A DNA stretch of 64,000 bases from an uncultured Clostridia bacterium (lineage in GTDB: Bacteria > Bacillota > Clostridia > Christensenellales > Borkfalkiaceae). The first letter of the stretch is position 1. Each line of letters opens with the position of its first letter. Under the pieces are notes generated by a model that worked only from the letters and a program-made list of their open reading frames with translations, was not told where the DNA came from and searched no databases. Where the stretch lies: the NCBI GenBank assembly GCA_947624215.1, contig CANQJJ010000001.1:40895-104894 (forward strand). The letters run 5' to 3'. Made by a program: the position numbers and the translations under genes. Shown in pieces: positions 1 to 7,566 of this stretch.

Positions 1-1
1 C

Positions 2-145
2 AAGCACTTATGGGTATATTCCCACGGCATTGCGGTACTTTGTGCGACACGGCTGTGCTCGTTGACGATGGAAGAGATCGGAAATATGCTCACCGAGATT
101 TTCATCGCGCTGTTAAAAGAAGTCAAGGCAGGGGAGAAACTATGA
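2..145 (+). CDS. TetR-family regulator, 3' end only
   Basis: The first 144 bases carry an open frame with no start in the window, ending at TGA 143-145. The visible 47 residues (HLWVYSHGIAVL near the beginning, then a helix ending KEVKAGEKL) resemble the C-terminal ligand domain of TetR/AcrR regulators with the WHG-type motif. Its stop overlaps the ATG of the ABC ATPase (ATGA), so the two are translationally coupled and the regulator probably controls the exporter. The DNA-binding half lies outside the window, so the family call is moderate. Confidence 0.6.
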   Translation, partial: KHLWVYSHGIAVLCATRLCSLTMEEIGNMLTEIFIALLKEVKAGEKL

Positions 146-834
146 TTGCCGCAAAAGAAATTTGCAAATATTACGGGAGCGGCGCAAATCGGCAGGAAGT
201 GTTAAAGAGCGTTGAGCTCAATGTTTCAGACGGGAAATTCGTCGTGATCCTCGGAGCTTCGGGTTCGGGGAAATCCACGCTTCTCAACGTTCTTTCAGGT
301 TTGGAACGTGCCGATAGCGGCTCTGTCCTCTATGACGGAACGGATATTTCGCGATTCTCCGATTCCGAGCTCACAAGGTTCCGTAAGGCACAAGTGGGTT
401 TTATCTTTCAGCAATATTATCTGCTACCCCATTTGAGTGTCGAGAAGAATGTGCGCATGGGGGCAGACCTTGCGGGAAATAAAAATTACGCCGAGGTGAT
501 AGAGGCTGTCGGGCTTGCCGAGAAATGCAAAAAATATCCGAGCGAGCTTTCGGGCGGGGAGCAACAAAGGGTAGCCATCGCCCGTGCGCTTGCCAAAAAG
601 CCTAAAGTGTTGTTTTGCGACGAGCCGACGGGTGCGCTCGACGAGGCGACAGGCAGACAGATTTTGGACTGCATTTCAAAATTACAAAGAAGCAGCGGTG
701 TCACTGTAATTATGGTAACGCACAATCAAAATATCGCAGATATGGCGGATACCGTCGTGAGGTTGAACAGCGGGACTGTTTTGGAAGTTCAGCATAACAA
801 CGAGCAAAAATCGGCGTATGAAATCGGGTGGTAA
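142..834 (+). CDS. ABC transporter ATP-binding protein (LolD/MacB type)
   Basis: A 230-residue ATPase that would energise the permease encoded next to it. Visible motifs are Walker [10 protein letters not shown] (about residue 37-45), Q-loop FQQYYLLPH, signature LSGGEQQR, Walker B VLFCDEP followed by TGALD, and the H-loop VTHN. This set is typical of the LolD/MacB/BceA group that partners FtsX-like permeases. I start it at ATG 142, preceded by GGGGAG, because the longer upstream reading runs through the TetR frame and has no family-like sequence. It lies between a TetR tail (4-bp overlap) and the permease, so it is probably a drug or peptide extrusion module. The substrate is unknown. Confidence 0.9.
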   Translation: MIAAKEICKYYGSGANRQEVLKSVELNVSDGKFVVILGASGSGKSTLLNVLSGLERADSGSVLYDGTDISRFSDSELTRFRKAQVGFIFQQYYLLPHLSVEKNVRMGADLAGNKNYAEVIEAVGLAEKCKKYPSELSGGEQQRVAIARALAKKPKVLFCDEPTGALDEATGRQILDCISKLQRSSGVTVIMVTHNQNIADMADTVVRLNSGTVLEVQHNNEQKSAYEIGW

Positions 835-836
835 AA

Positions 837-1961
837 ATGGTGATCGGAATCAAAGACGCTTTGAAATTCATCGGCATTTCCATTGTCGTATGCTGTGCGG
901 CGTTCGTCTGCACCCTGTTTTTAAGTTATGATCTCGACCTAAATTCTCTCGAAAACATTCCCGACGCCGCCATGCCCTTATACAATGCCCAACTCTCTAT
1001 GGGGAAAGCCATCGCCGCCATTTCGGGATGCGGTCTTGCGCTGACGTCGGTCGTGTTGCTTGTCTTTTATCTCAAAAACTATATCGACGCCCACGGCAGA
1101 GAGCTCGGGATCCTTAAAGCTATAGGCTATTCGAGATTTTCGGTCGCGAAACATTTTTGGATATTCGGACTCAGCGTGTTTTTCGGTACGGCAATCGGTT
1201 TTGTTGCGGCGTACCTCTATATGCCCACCTTCTACCGCGTTCAAAATGCAGACGGAATTTTGCCGGAGATGGCAGTGCATTTTCACTTCGAATTACCGAT
1301 TTATTTGATCGTATTGCCTACGCTTGCCTTTGCGGGACTTGCGGTGCTATATGCTATTTGGAAATTGAAAGCTCCCGTGTTGAATTTATTACGGGGAAAC
1401 TGCACAAAGGCAATCAAAGCGCATAAAGAAAAAGACGAGTCTTTTTTGAAAGGATTACGGAGCGCAACGTTGAAAAGTAAAAAATTACTTATATTTTTGA
1501 TCGCGTTTTCCGCATTTTGCTTTTCGTCTATGGTGCAGATGTCCCTTTCCATGTCCGATCTTGCAAGCGAAACATTTGCGTGGATAATCCTTATGATCGG
1601 ATTGATTTTGGCGTTCATGACGCTTTTGATGTCCCTTTCAAGTGTCGTAAAGGGCAACGCAAAGACGATCGCCATGATGCGCATCTTCGGCTATGAAGAT
1701 AGCGTTTGTTCCGATCGTATTCTCGGCGCATATCGTCCGTTTTCGTATATCGGATTTGTCGTCGGAACGATTTATCAATTCGCACTTTTGAAACTGATGC
1801 TCGGCGTATTCTTTGCCGATGTTGAGATCCCCGCTTACACGTTCGACTGGAAAGCGCTGATCATCGCCGCCATTGCATTTGTCGCCCTGTACGAGTTCAT
1901 TCTCTTCTTATATGCAAAGAGGATCAAAAAGCTCTCGCTGAGATCCGTTATGGAGGAATAG
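837..1961 (+). CDS. FtsX-like ABC transporter permease
   Basis: A 374-residue membrane protein with about eight hydrophobic segments arranged as two groups of four, around residues 11-30, 52-75, 104-128 and 149-175 and then four more in the C-terminal half. There is no large extracytoplasmic domain between the first two segments, unlike MacB. The ATG at 837 follows GGGTGG by about five bases; a GTG at 828 in frame would overlap the ATPase stop and is the alternative start. It starts two bases after the ATPase stop, so the two form one exporter operon. Family assignment rests on topology and gene context more than on motifs. Confidence 0.8.
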   Translation: MVIGIKDALKFIGISIVVCCAAFVCTLFLSYDLDLNSLENIPDAAMPLYNAQLSMGKAIAAISGCGLALTSVVLLVFYLKNYIDAHGRELGILKAIGYSRFSVAKHFWIFGLSVFFGTAIGFVAAYLYMPTFYRVQNADGILPEMAVHFHFELPIYLIVLPTLAFAGLAVLYAIWKLKAPVLNLLRGNCTKAIKAHKEKDESFLKGLRSATLKSKKLLIFLIAFSAFCFSSMVQMSLSMSDLASETFAWIILMIGLILAFMTLLMSLSSVVKGNAKTIAMMRIFGYEDSVCSDRILGAYRPFSYIGFVVGTIYQFALLKLMLGVFFADVEIPAYTFDWKALIIAAIAFVALYEFILFLYAKRIKKLSLRSVMEE

Positions 1962-2010
1962 AAGACCCCAAATTTCAGTGTAAAACGTGAGTAATTTCTT
2001 GCAACAGAGG

Positions 2011-2039
2011 TTGACTTTTGGAGCGATCGGCGGTATACT
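2011..2039 (+). promoter_or_regulatory. sigma-A promoter for the LRR/glutaredoxin gene
   Basis: TTGACT (2011-2016) and TATACT (2034-2039) are separated by 17 bases, 23 bases ahead of the ATG at 2063, with GAGAGGAGG in the leader. Confidence 0.8.
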
Positions 2040-2062
2040 GAACACAGAGAGGAGGAAACAGT

Positions 2063-2782
2063 ATGTGGTGTGATTTTACGACGGAGATCCCGAGCAGGGC
2101 AATGGCGAACCAAACTACCTTTCAGGATTTTGTCATCCCCGATACCGTGACGCACATCGGCAAGGAAGCCTTCATGAACAGCTACGCCATCAAGAGGGTG
2201 TATATCCCGAAGAGCGTCGTCACCATCGAGCGGGACGCCTTCAAGGGCTGTGAGAATGTAGAGATCTTTTGTGAGGGAGAACCGCAAAAGGGCTGGGTAT
2301 GCGGTATGGGGAAGGAGATCGAGAGGGATTCTTTCGTAACGCCCGAGGACGAAGCTTTCAACTTCCATCGCTCGGGTGGATCTTTTTCGTCCACGACCAT
2401 TGAGCGGGAGGTGGAGCGCTACCAAAATTGGAATCCCGACGGGCGCCCCGTGCATACGCATGTGCCTGAGAGCATCTACAAAGATTGGTTCCTCTTCCGC
2501 GTCAAGTATCTCAGGCTGTTCTACCTGCCCGGTTGCCCGTATTGCCGCTGGGCACAAAGGGCGATCGACGAACTCATGCAGCAACACCGCGAGTTCTACG
2601 GGATCAAGATCGATTGGATCGACGAGGATCTGAACTACGGTTTCGCCCAAAAATTTGACTACTACTATGTCCCGTCTATTTTCGATGAGAACAAAAAGCT
2701 CTACGAAGCCAAGCCGGGCGTCAAATATGACGAGCTCAAGCGCGCCATCGAAAGCTCCCTCATCAAGGCCATCAACGAATAG
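2063..2782 (+). CDS. LRR_5 (BspA-type) and glutaredoxin-like fusion protein
   Basis: A 239-residue protein with two recognisable parts. Residues about 20-72 carry two BspA-type leucine-rich repeats (FVIPDTVTHIGKEAF, then VYIPKSVVTIERDAF). Residues about 149-235 look like a thioredoxin fold: strand LRLFYLPG, redox motif CPYC at 158-161, and a VP dipeptide at 203-204 in the place of the cis-proline loop. There is no signal peptide or membrane segment, so a cytosolic protein is likely, whereas BspA repeats are usually found on surface proteins. The start is clear (GAGAGGAGG seven bases upstream). It converges on the OhrR gene, and a thiol-redox role is plausible but inferred. The linker (about 73-148) matches nothing I recognise. 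Confidence 0.7.
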   Translation: MWCDFTTEIPSRAMANQTTFQDFVIPDTVTHIGKEAFMNSYAIKRVYIPKSVVTIERDAFKGCENVEIFCEGEPQKGWVCGMGKEIERDSFVTPEDEAFNFHRSGGSFSSTTIEREVERYQNWNPDGRPVHTHVPESIYKDWFLFRVKYLRLFYLPGCPYCRWAQRAIDELMQQHREFYGIKIDWIDEDLNYGFAQKFDYYYVPSIFDENKKLYEAKPGVKYDELKRAIESSLIKAINE

Positions 2783-2817
2783 CTTTCGCCGCGGCCCAAA
2801 TACAAACGATAAAAATT

Positions 2818-2845
2818 CCCGTACATTTCTGTACGGGATACTTTT
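2818..2845. terminator. bidirectional intrinsic terminator
   Basis: An 8-bp stem CCCGTACA/TGTACGGG (2818-2837) with a TTTC loop is flanked by AAAAA on the left and CTTTTT on the right, so it can end the LRR/glutaredoxin transcript and the convergent ohrR transcript. Confidence 0.8.
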
Positions 2846-3282
2846 TACTCATTTTGCGGGGCATCCAAAATCTTATAGAGAAGGTGGTAGAGCTCGTTGC
2901 ATTCCTTGTCGGAAAGGGGGAGGCACCGCTCGAGCTGTTGCGGGACCTTGATCGCCTCTTCCCGCAAAACCGCCCCGCGCTCCGTGAGCGATACGAGCAA
3001 GACGCGCTCATCCTCCCTTGAACGCTTTCTCTGTACAAAGCCCTTTAGCTCGAGCATTTTGAGCATGGGGGTGAGGGTCCCCGAATCGAGATAGAGTTTT
3101 TCGCCGAGTTCTTTCACGCTGACTTCCCCGTGCTCCCACAGTACCATCATCGCGAGGTATTGGGTGTAAGTGAGCCCGAGAGGGTCGAGGTAGGGACGGT
3201 ATCTGCGTATGATGTCTTTTGACGCCGCATACAGTGGAAAGCAAAGCTGGTGATCGAGTTTGAGCAAATCGTATTTATCCAT
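2845..3282 (-). CDS. ohrR: OhrR-type organic peroxide-sensing MarR regulator
   Basis: A 145-residue MarR-family repressor, the same length as Bacillus OhrR. The N-terminus has the sensor context DHQLCFPLYAAS with Cys14, matching the reactive cysteine of OhrR. The winged helix reads GLTYTQYLAMMVLWEHGE, then YLDSGTLTPMLKMLE, then KRSREDERVLLVSLTERG, all close to OhrR. Two further cysteines near the C-terminus (about 120 and 128) could allow 2-Cys chemistry. I start at the ATG whose upstream CGGAG site fits, not the in-frame codon 11 residues earlier. No ohr peroxidase gene lies beside it. The promoter carries an inverted repeat suggesting autoregulation. Confidence 0.88.
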   Translation of the reverse strand: MDKYDLLKLDHQLCFPLYAASKDIIRRYRPYLDPLGLTYTQYLAMMVLWEHGEVSVKELGEKLYLDSGTLTPMLKMLELKGFVQRKRSREDERVLLVSLTERGAVLREEAIKVPQQLERCLPLSDKECNELYHLLYKILDAPQNE

Positions 3283-3303
3283 GTCTGCACTCCGTTTGTT
3301 AAG

Positions 3304-3332
3304 AGTATAGCACAATTTGGAAAAATTGTCAA
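3304..3332 (-). promoter_or_regulatory. ohrR promoter with embedded operator
   Basis: On the minus strand TTGACA (3332-3327) and TATACT (3309-3304) are 17 bases apart. The spacer holds the inverted repeat ACAATTT (3312-3318) / AAATTGT (3323-3329) with a 4-base centre, close to the AT-rich ACAATT...AATTGT operators of OhrR. A bound repressor would cover both promoter elements. Confidence 0.75.
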
Positions 3333-3385
3333 GCCCTTTGCGAAGAATAAGCAGTTATGCCGGTTTTTTGCAGATCTCGATTCGC

Positions 3386-3832
3386 TCAATAGGAAGAGGA
3401 GGCGCGGTCCATTTCGCGCTTTAAGTCGCGTTCCTTGATGGACTGCTTTTTATCGTAGGCGTGTTTACCCTTGCAGAGGGCGATCTCGACCTTCACGAGT
3501 GCGTCCTTGAAATAGATCTTGAGGGGGACGAGGGTGAAGCCGCGCTCATTGACCTTCCCCACGATCTTGAAGATCTCCGCGCGGTGGAGCAGGAGCTTCC
3601 TGTCCTTTCTCGAATCGCGCGTGGAAAAGGCGCCGCTCTTATCGTAGAGTGCGATGTGCATGTTTTTGATGTAGACTTCCCCGCCGCGCACTTCACAGAA
3701 GCTCTCCCCGATGGAGGCTTTGCCTGCGCGGAGCGACTTTACCTCTGCACCTTCGAGAACGATCCCCGCCTCGAATTTCTCCTGGATAAAGTATTCAAAG
3801 GAAGCAGAACGGTTGACTGCAATGATTTTCAT
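3386..3832 (-). CDS. smpB: SsrA-binding protein SmpB
   Basis: This 148-residue protein binds tmRNA and delivers it to stalled ribosomes. Visible are the N-terminal NRSASFEYFI, the core EAGIVLEGAEVKSLRAGK, the KDRKLLLHRAEI segment and the basic tail KQSIKERDLKREMDR that folds into the decoding centre. I start at MKIIAVNRS; its ATG overlaps the rnr stop by four bases, so a longer reading inside rnr is not needed. Third gene of the secG-rnr-smpB operon. The ssrA gene that often follows smpB is not seen in the 100 bases before ohrR. Confidence 0.95.
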   Translation of the reverse strand: MKIIAVNRSASFEYFIQEKFEAGIVLEGAEVKSLRAGKASIGESFCEVRGGEVYIKNMHIALYDKSGAFSTRDSRKDRKLLLHRAEIFKIVGKVNERGFTLVPLKIYFKDALVKVEIALCKGKHAYDKKQSIKERDLKREMDRASSSY

Positions 3833-5904
3833 AGTTTTTTCACCAATCCGAACAGAACTCTTCGGGCGCCCCAATCGACGCCGTCAACGCGCACCCGCAC
3901 CCTCATGCCCAGCGAAAACGCGTTGTGCATGCCCTTGAGAATGTAGTGCGTATCGAGAAATTCATAATGATCGTCGGGAAGGGTCTCCAACGGCAGGAAG
4001 CCCTCGACGGTGTTTGCGAACTCGGCAAAGAGACCGAAACCCGTCACCCCCGAGACTGTGGCGTCGTATTCCTCCCCGATCTTATCCTGCATATAGGCGA
4101 CAATGTAGAGGGCGTCGACGTCCCGCTCGGCGTCAGCGGCATTTTTCTCCGTCATGGAGGAGCGGATGGCCGCCTGTTTTACAAAGTCCCGATAGTTTTC
4201 CGCGGCCTTTGCGGGATCCGTGAGCGCCTCTTTGATGATGCGGTGGATACAGAGATCGGGATAGCGGCGGATGGGGGAGGTGAAGTGGCAGTAGCATTCC
4301 GAGGCGAGCCCGAAGTGCCCGAGATTGACGGGCGAATACTGTGCCTTCATCATCGAGCGGAGCATGACGCGGTTGACGAGGGGATAGAGCGGAGAGCCCT
4401 CCAAGCCGTTCAAAAGTTCCTGATAGTCGGCGGGGGAGACATTCGCGGCGTCAAACTTGGCATTGATGCCGAGCTCTTTGAGAAATGTGAGGAAGTCCTC
4501 GGCCTTCTCCTCCGACGGCTTTTCGTGGACGCGGTAAACAAAGGGCATGCGCATCTCCGTCATGATGGCCGCGACGCTCTCGTTGGCGAGCACCATGAAC
4601 TGCTCGATCATGTCGTGCGAGATCGTGCGCTTGAAGTCGGGAATGTCGATGCGCCCGTCATCGTATAAGATCTTCGCCTCTTGGATGTCGAGCTCTACCC
4701 CGCCCCGCTTTTCCCGTGCATTTTTCAAAATATGGGTAAGCTCTACGGCGGTGGCGACGAGCCCTGCAAGATCTGGATATGCAGCGACGGCTTCGGGATC
4801 TCCCTCGGCAATGCGCGTGACGTCGGTGTAGGTCATGCGGTGCGAGGAGTTGATGACGGAGGGAACGATGCGCCTTTTGAGCACCTTCCCTTGCGGGCTT
4901 ACCGTCATGAGGCAGGAGAGCGTGAGGCGGTCCACGCCCTCATTGAGCGAGCAGATATCGTTGGAGAGCGCAGGCGGGAGCATGGGCAGGACGCGGTCTG
5001 GAAAGTATACGCTTGTTCCCCGTTCGAATGCTTCGCGGTCGAGGGGGGAATTGCGCTTGACATAGTGTGAGACATCTGCGATGTGCACGCCGAGCTCGAA
5101 GTTTTTCCCTGTTTTCTTGACGGAGATGGCGTCGTCGATGTCGCGCGTGTCCTCCCCGTCAATGGTGATGATGCACTCGCCCCGCAGATCCAGCCGTCCT
5201 CCGATTTCGGCCGCCGTCTTCCGCTTTGCCTGTTTTTCGGCCTCGCGCAGGACTTCTTCTGGGAATTCCTCCCTCAAATTGTGGGCGCGGATGAGGGCAA
5301 GTTCCTCGGTGAAGAGATCGCCGCTCTCGCCGAGCACTTCCGCGATCTCACCCATGAGAGGGGAATAGGAGGTGATGCGCACGACGACTTTAGAGCCGAC
5401 AGCCCGCATTCTCCTGCCATGCCCCGCGATGAGGATATCGGTAGAGAATTTTTTTTCGTCGGGCCGCACGAAGATCGTCTGCCCGTCCCGAAGGCAGGTC
5501 CCGACGACCTCGCGGTAACCCCTGTCGAGAATTGCGAGGATCTCGCCCTCGTCGTCCGATCTTCCTTGGACGGGGATCGCGAGAACGGTATCGAGGTGCA
5601 GGGCGCCGAGCGTCGCGCGGTGGGGGATAAAGAGGTCCTGCGAACCGTCGTCGGGCACGAAAAACCCGAACCCGCGCTCGTTTCCGGTGAAGACGCCCTT
5701 CTTAGCGCCGAATTGCTCGGCCGTTCCGAACCGCCCGCGCGTATCCGTCAAAAGTTCTCCCGTCCGCACGAGGGATAAGAGCATGTCCTTTACGGCGAGC
5801 GATTCGCGCCTCCCGAGCCTGAGCCGTCTTGCGATTTCGGCGTCCGTAAGCAGTGCGAATTCGCCGCACAGGATCTGATTCAGAAGCGATTGTTTTGCGT
5901 TCAA
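3829..5904 (-). CDS. rnr: Ribonuclease R
   Basis: A processive 3'-5' exoribonuclease that degrades structured RNA and works with tmRNA-SmpB in trans-translation. From the chosen start it has 691 residues: N-terminal winged helix (about 1-60), cold-shock OB domains (about 65-230), RNB catalytic domain with GEDTRDIDDA near residues 250-259 (metal-binding aspartates), and a C-terminal S1 domain beginning near EEYDATVSGVTGFG. The start is TTG at 5904, seven bases after AAGGAGA. The open frame continues upstream but would run through secG with no family match. Last codons overlap the smpB start. Confidence 0.93.
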   Translation of the reverse strand: MNAKQSLLNQILCGEFALLTDAEIARRLRLGRRESLAVKDMLLSLVRTGELLTDTRGRFGTAEQFGAKKGVFTGNERGFGFFVPDDGSQDLFIPHRATLGALHLDTVLAIPVQGRSDDEGEILAILDRGYREVVGTCLRDGQTIFVRPDEKKFSTDILIAGHGRRMRAVGSKVVVRITSYSPLMGEIAEVLGESGDLFTEELALIRAHNLREEFPEEVLREAEKQAKRKTAAEIGGRLDLRGECIITIDGEDTRDIDDAISVKKTGKNFELGVHIADVSHYVKRNSPLDREAFERGTSVYFPDRVLPMLPPALSNDICSLNEGVDRLTLSCLMTVSPQGKVLKRRIVPSVINSSHRMTYTDVTRIAEGDPEAVAAYPDLAGLVATAVELTHILKNAREKRGGVELDIQEAKILYDDGRIDIPDFKRTISHDMIEQFMVLANESVAAIMTEMRMPFVYRVHEKPSEEKAEDFLTFLKELGINAKFDAANVSPADYQELLNGLEGSPLYPLVNRVMLRSMMKAQYSPVNLGHFGLASECYCHFTSPIRRYPDLCIHRIIKEALTDPAKAAENYRDFVKQAAIRSSMTEKNAADAERDVDALYIVAYMQDKIGEEYDATVSGVTGFGLFAEFANTVEGFLPLETLPDDHYEFLDTHYILKGMHNAFSLGMRVRVRVDGVDWGARRVLFGLVKKL

Positions 5905-5972
5905 AGCATTCTCCTTGGATGAAAAAGCGGGCAAGCACGATGCCCGCCCGCAGTGATGATTCGCAGTTGTTC

Positions 5973-6314
5973 TCAGAAAGCAAGGCCCCAGATCGCAGGG
6001 ATCTGAAGGATGAAGAACGTAATGGCAAACACGCCGAGAACGCCGAGACAGATGAGCGTCCACATTTTCAGCTTCGCCTCGGTGGATTTTCCCTTGTTCT
6101 TCCCGTAGAAGGTCTCGCTCGATCCGCCCAGCGCGTCGATGCCCTGTGAATTCCCGGGCGTGAGCATGACGAGCACGATGGCGGCGAGTGCAGCGACGCC
6201 CATGGCAATGATGAGGGCAAGGCTGACTGCGCGATAGGTCACGAATGAGGCCTCGGTACCTGCAAAGTCCGAAGCGTCAATGAGTAAATTTGAGATGATA
6301 GACAGTAAATTCAT
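5973..6314 (-). CDS. secG: Preprotein translocase subunit SecG
   Basis: A 113-residue subunit of the SecYEG channel. Two membrane segments are visible (about residues 32-52 and 86-108) joined by the conserved loop GNSQGIDALGGSSETF followed by GKNKGKS. An extra N-terminal stretch of about 25 residues precedes the first segment and is longer than in Bacillus SecG. ATG 6314 is preceded by AGAGGA. It leads the secG-rnr-smpB operon from its own promoter, the arrangement usual in Firmicutes. Confidence 0.93.
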   Translation of the reverse strand: MNLLSIISNLLIDASDFAGTEASFVTYRAVSLALIIAMGVAALAAIVLVMLTPGNSQGIDALGGSSETFYGKNKGKSTEAKLKMWTLICLGVLGVFAITFFILQIPAIWGLAF

Positions 6315-6351
6315 GGAACTCGATCCTCTTTCTTACCGAAATACGGGTAAT

Positions 6352-6380
6352 ATTATACCATATCGTCCTCTTGTTGACAA
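6352..6380 (-). promoter_or_regulatory. sigma-A promoter of secG-rnr-smpB
   Basis: Minus strand TTGTCA (6380-6375), 17-base spacer, TATAAT (6357-6352), about 37 bases before the secG ATG. Confidence 0.8.
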
Positions 6381-6399
6381 CTTTTTTTGGCCTGTTTTT

Positions 6400-6438
6400 C
6401 AAAAATAAAAAATAATTCCCCATGAAACAGGGAATTAT
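6400..6438 (-). terminator. intrinsic terminator after the small lipoprotein gene
   Basis: On the minus strand a 9-bp stem (ATAATTCCC paired with GGGAATTAT, 6412-6438) is followed by TTTTTATTTTT. It separates the lipoprotein gene from the secG promoter. Confidence 0.8.
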
Positions 6439-6451
6439 CTCGGCTGAAAAT

Positions 6452-6910
6452 TTACTTGGTCCCCTTGAAGATCTTTTGGTCTCCGAAGATGAGCACGCAG
6501 TTTTCGTTGACGACGTCGCTTTGCTGATATTTCTCCCAAAGCTCGTCGAACTTCTCCTTATCCGATTCGGAAAGATCCTCTTTGTAGTGCTTTTGGAGCT
6601 CGTCGACGTTCGTATATTCCCAAACGATCGCATACTTTGCGGTGACAAGACCCGCGAGCTCGGAAATGGTGGGATCCTCGGACAGCTGGGCCGTCGTGAG
6701 GAAGTGAACGGTGGCGTCCGCTTCTTTTACATCCTCATCCTTGACACCGAACGCCTTTTTCAATGCCTCGGTGAGTTCGATCTCATGGTAGCCTTCATTC
6801 TCATAGGCCGACTTAATCTTGCCCCAGGCGGAGCCGCACGCGCAGAGGCCGACGAGCAATACTGCAACGATGGCCAGAGCGGTTACAACAACTGAAAGTT
6901 TCTTTTTCAT
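6452..6910 (-). CDS. putative lipoprotein, unknown function
   Basis: A 152-residue protein with a lysine-rich start, a hydrophobic segment to about residue 22 and the lipobox LCAC with the acceptor cysteine at 25, so it should be a lipid-anchored exported protein. The mature part is acidic and mostly helical by composition (SAYENEGYHEIELTEALKK, later KEDLSESDKEKFDELWEKY). I recognise no domain. It stands alone, with its own promoter and terminator and a GGAGAG ribosome binding site. Confidence 0.75.
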   Translation of the reverse strand: MKKKLSVVVTALAIVAVLLVGLCACGSAWGKIKSAYENEGYHEIELTEALKKAFGVKDEDVKEADATVHFLTTAQLSEDPTISELAGLVTAKYAIVWEYTNVDELQKHYKEDLSESDKEKFDELWEKYQQSDVVNENCVLIFGDQKIFKGTK

Positions 6911-6933
6911 AACTCTCTCCTTGTTTTTTGTTT

Positions 6934-6962
6934 ATTGTAACGCATTCCTTGGCGGTTGTCAA
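6934..6962 (-). promoter_or_regulatory. sigma-A promoter of the lipoprotein gene
   Basis: Minus strand TTGACA (6962-6957), 17 bases, TACAAT (6939-6934), 23 bases before the ATG; this gene has a normal leader. Confidence 0.8.
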
Positions 6963-7024
6963 GTCTTTAACATCTGTGGGAAGAAAAAATTTCCTGTATT
7001 TTTTCGTGCGGCGGGGCTGTGTGC

Positions 7025-7053
7025 TTGACATTTTGGTTGCGGAAAGGTACAAT
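7025..7053 (+). promoter_or_regulatory. promoter predicting a leaderless aroK mRNA
   Basis: TTGACA (7025-7030), 17 bases, TACAAT (7048-7053). Only six bases (AAGTGC, 7054-7059) separate the -10 box from ATG 7060, so transcription should begin at or next to the A of the start codon. There is no Shine-Dalgarno. Confidence 0.75.
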
Positions 7054-7059
7054 AAGTGC

Positions 7060-7566
7060 ATGTATCGGCTCGTCCTTATCGGCATGCCCGCCTGCGGCAA
7101 AAGCACGACGGGAAAGAATTTGGCCAAACGGTGCCATATCCCGTTTACAGACGGAGACAGTCTCATAAGGGAGCAGACGGGAAAACCCCTGCACCGCCTC
7201 ATCGAGGAGCGTGGCACGGAGGGATTTTTGGCCCTCGAAGAGGAGATCCTGTGCTCCTTTGCGCCCGAAGGCGGCTTTGTGTTGGCACCCGGCGGGAGCG
7301 CCGTCTACTCTGCGCGTGCGATGGCACACCTCAAAGAGCTCGGAACGGCCGTCTATCTGAAACTTTCCTGTGACTGCATAGAGAAGCGCATCCCGGACTT
7401 TGTTGCGCGCGGCGTTGTGATGCGAGGCAATATCCGAACGATCCGCGGGCTATACGGCGAGCGCGTGCCGCTCTATGAGCGCTATGCGGACATCACGGTG
7501 GACGTGAATACATTGACGACGGAGGAGATCGCGGAAAAAATTCTCCGTGAATTAAACGGCAAATGA
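7060..7566 (+). CDS. aroK: Shikimate kinase
   Basis: A 168-residue kinase that phosphorylates shikimate with ATP in chorismate synthesis. P-loop GMPACGKSTTGKNLA at residues 8-22, shikimate-binding DGDSLI with a following Glu-rich helix (LIEERGTEGFLALEEE), and APGGSAV equivalent to the conserved GGG segment. The lid arginine region lies around RIPDFVARGVVMRGN. I chose ATG 7060 because the upstream extension of the frame carries no homology and crosses the promoter. Predicted leaderless. Its stop overlaps panE by four bases. aroA is elsewhere in this window, also predicted leaderless. Confidence 0.88.
   Translation: MYRLVLIGMPACGKSTTGKNLAKRCHIPFTDGDSLIREQTGKPLHRLIEERGTEGFLALEEEILCSFAPEGGFVLAPGGSAVYSARAMAHLKELGTAVYLKLSCDCIEKRIPDFVARGVVMRGNIRTIRGLYGERVPLYERYADITVDVNTLTTEEIAEKILRELNGK

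Noticed and set aside
10-141. N-terminal extension of the first ABC ATPase
   Set aside because: It is the TetR coding region read in another frame and has no ATPase-like sequence; ATG 142 has a ribosome binding site.
3283-3385. ssrA (tmRNA) gene after smpB
   Set aside because: The gap holds only the ohrR promoter and operator; there is no room for a tmRNA of about 350 bases.
5905-6063. Longer N-terminus of RNase R
   Set aside because: It runs through the end of secG and has no family similarity; TTG 5904 follows AAGGAGA at good spacing.
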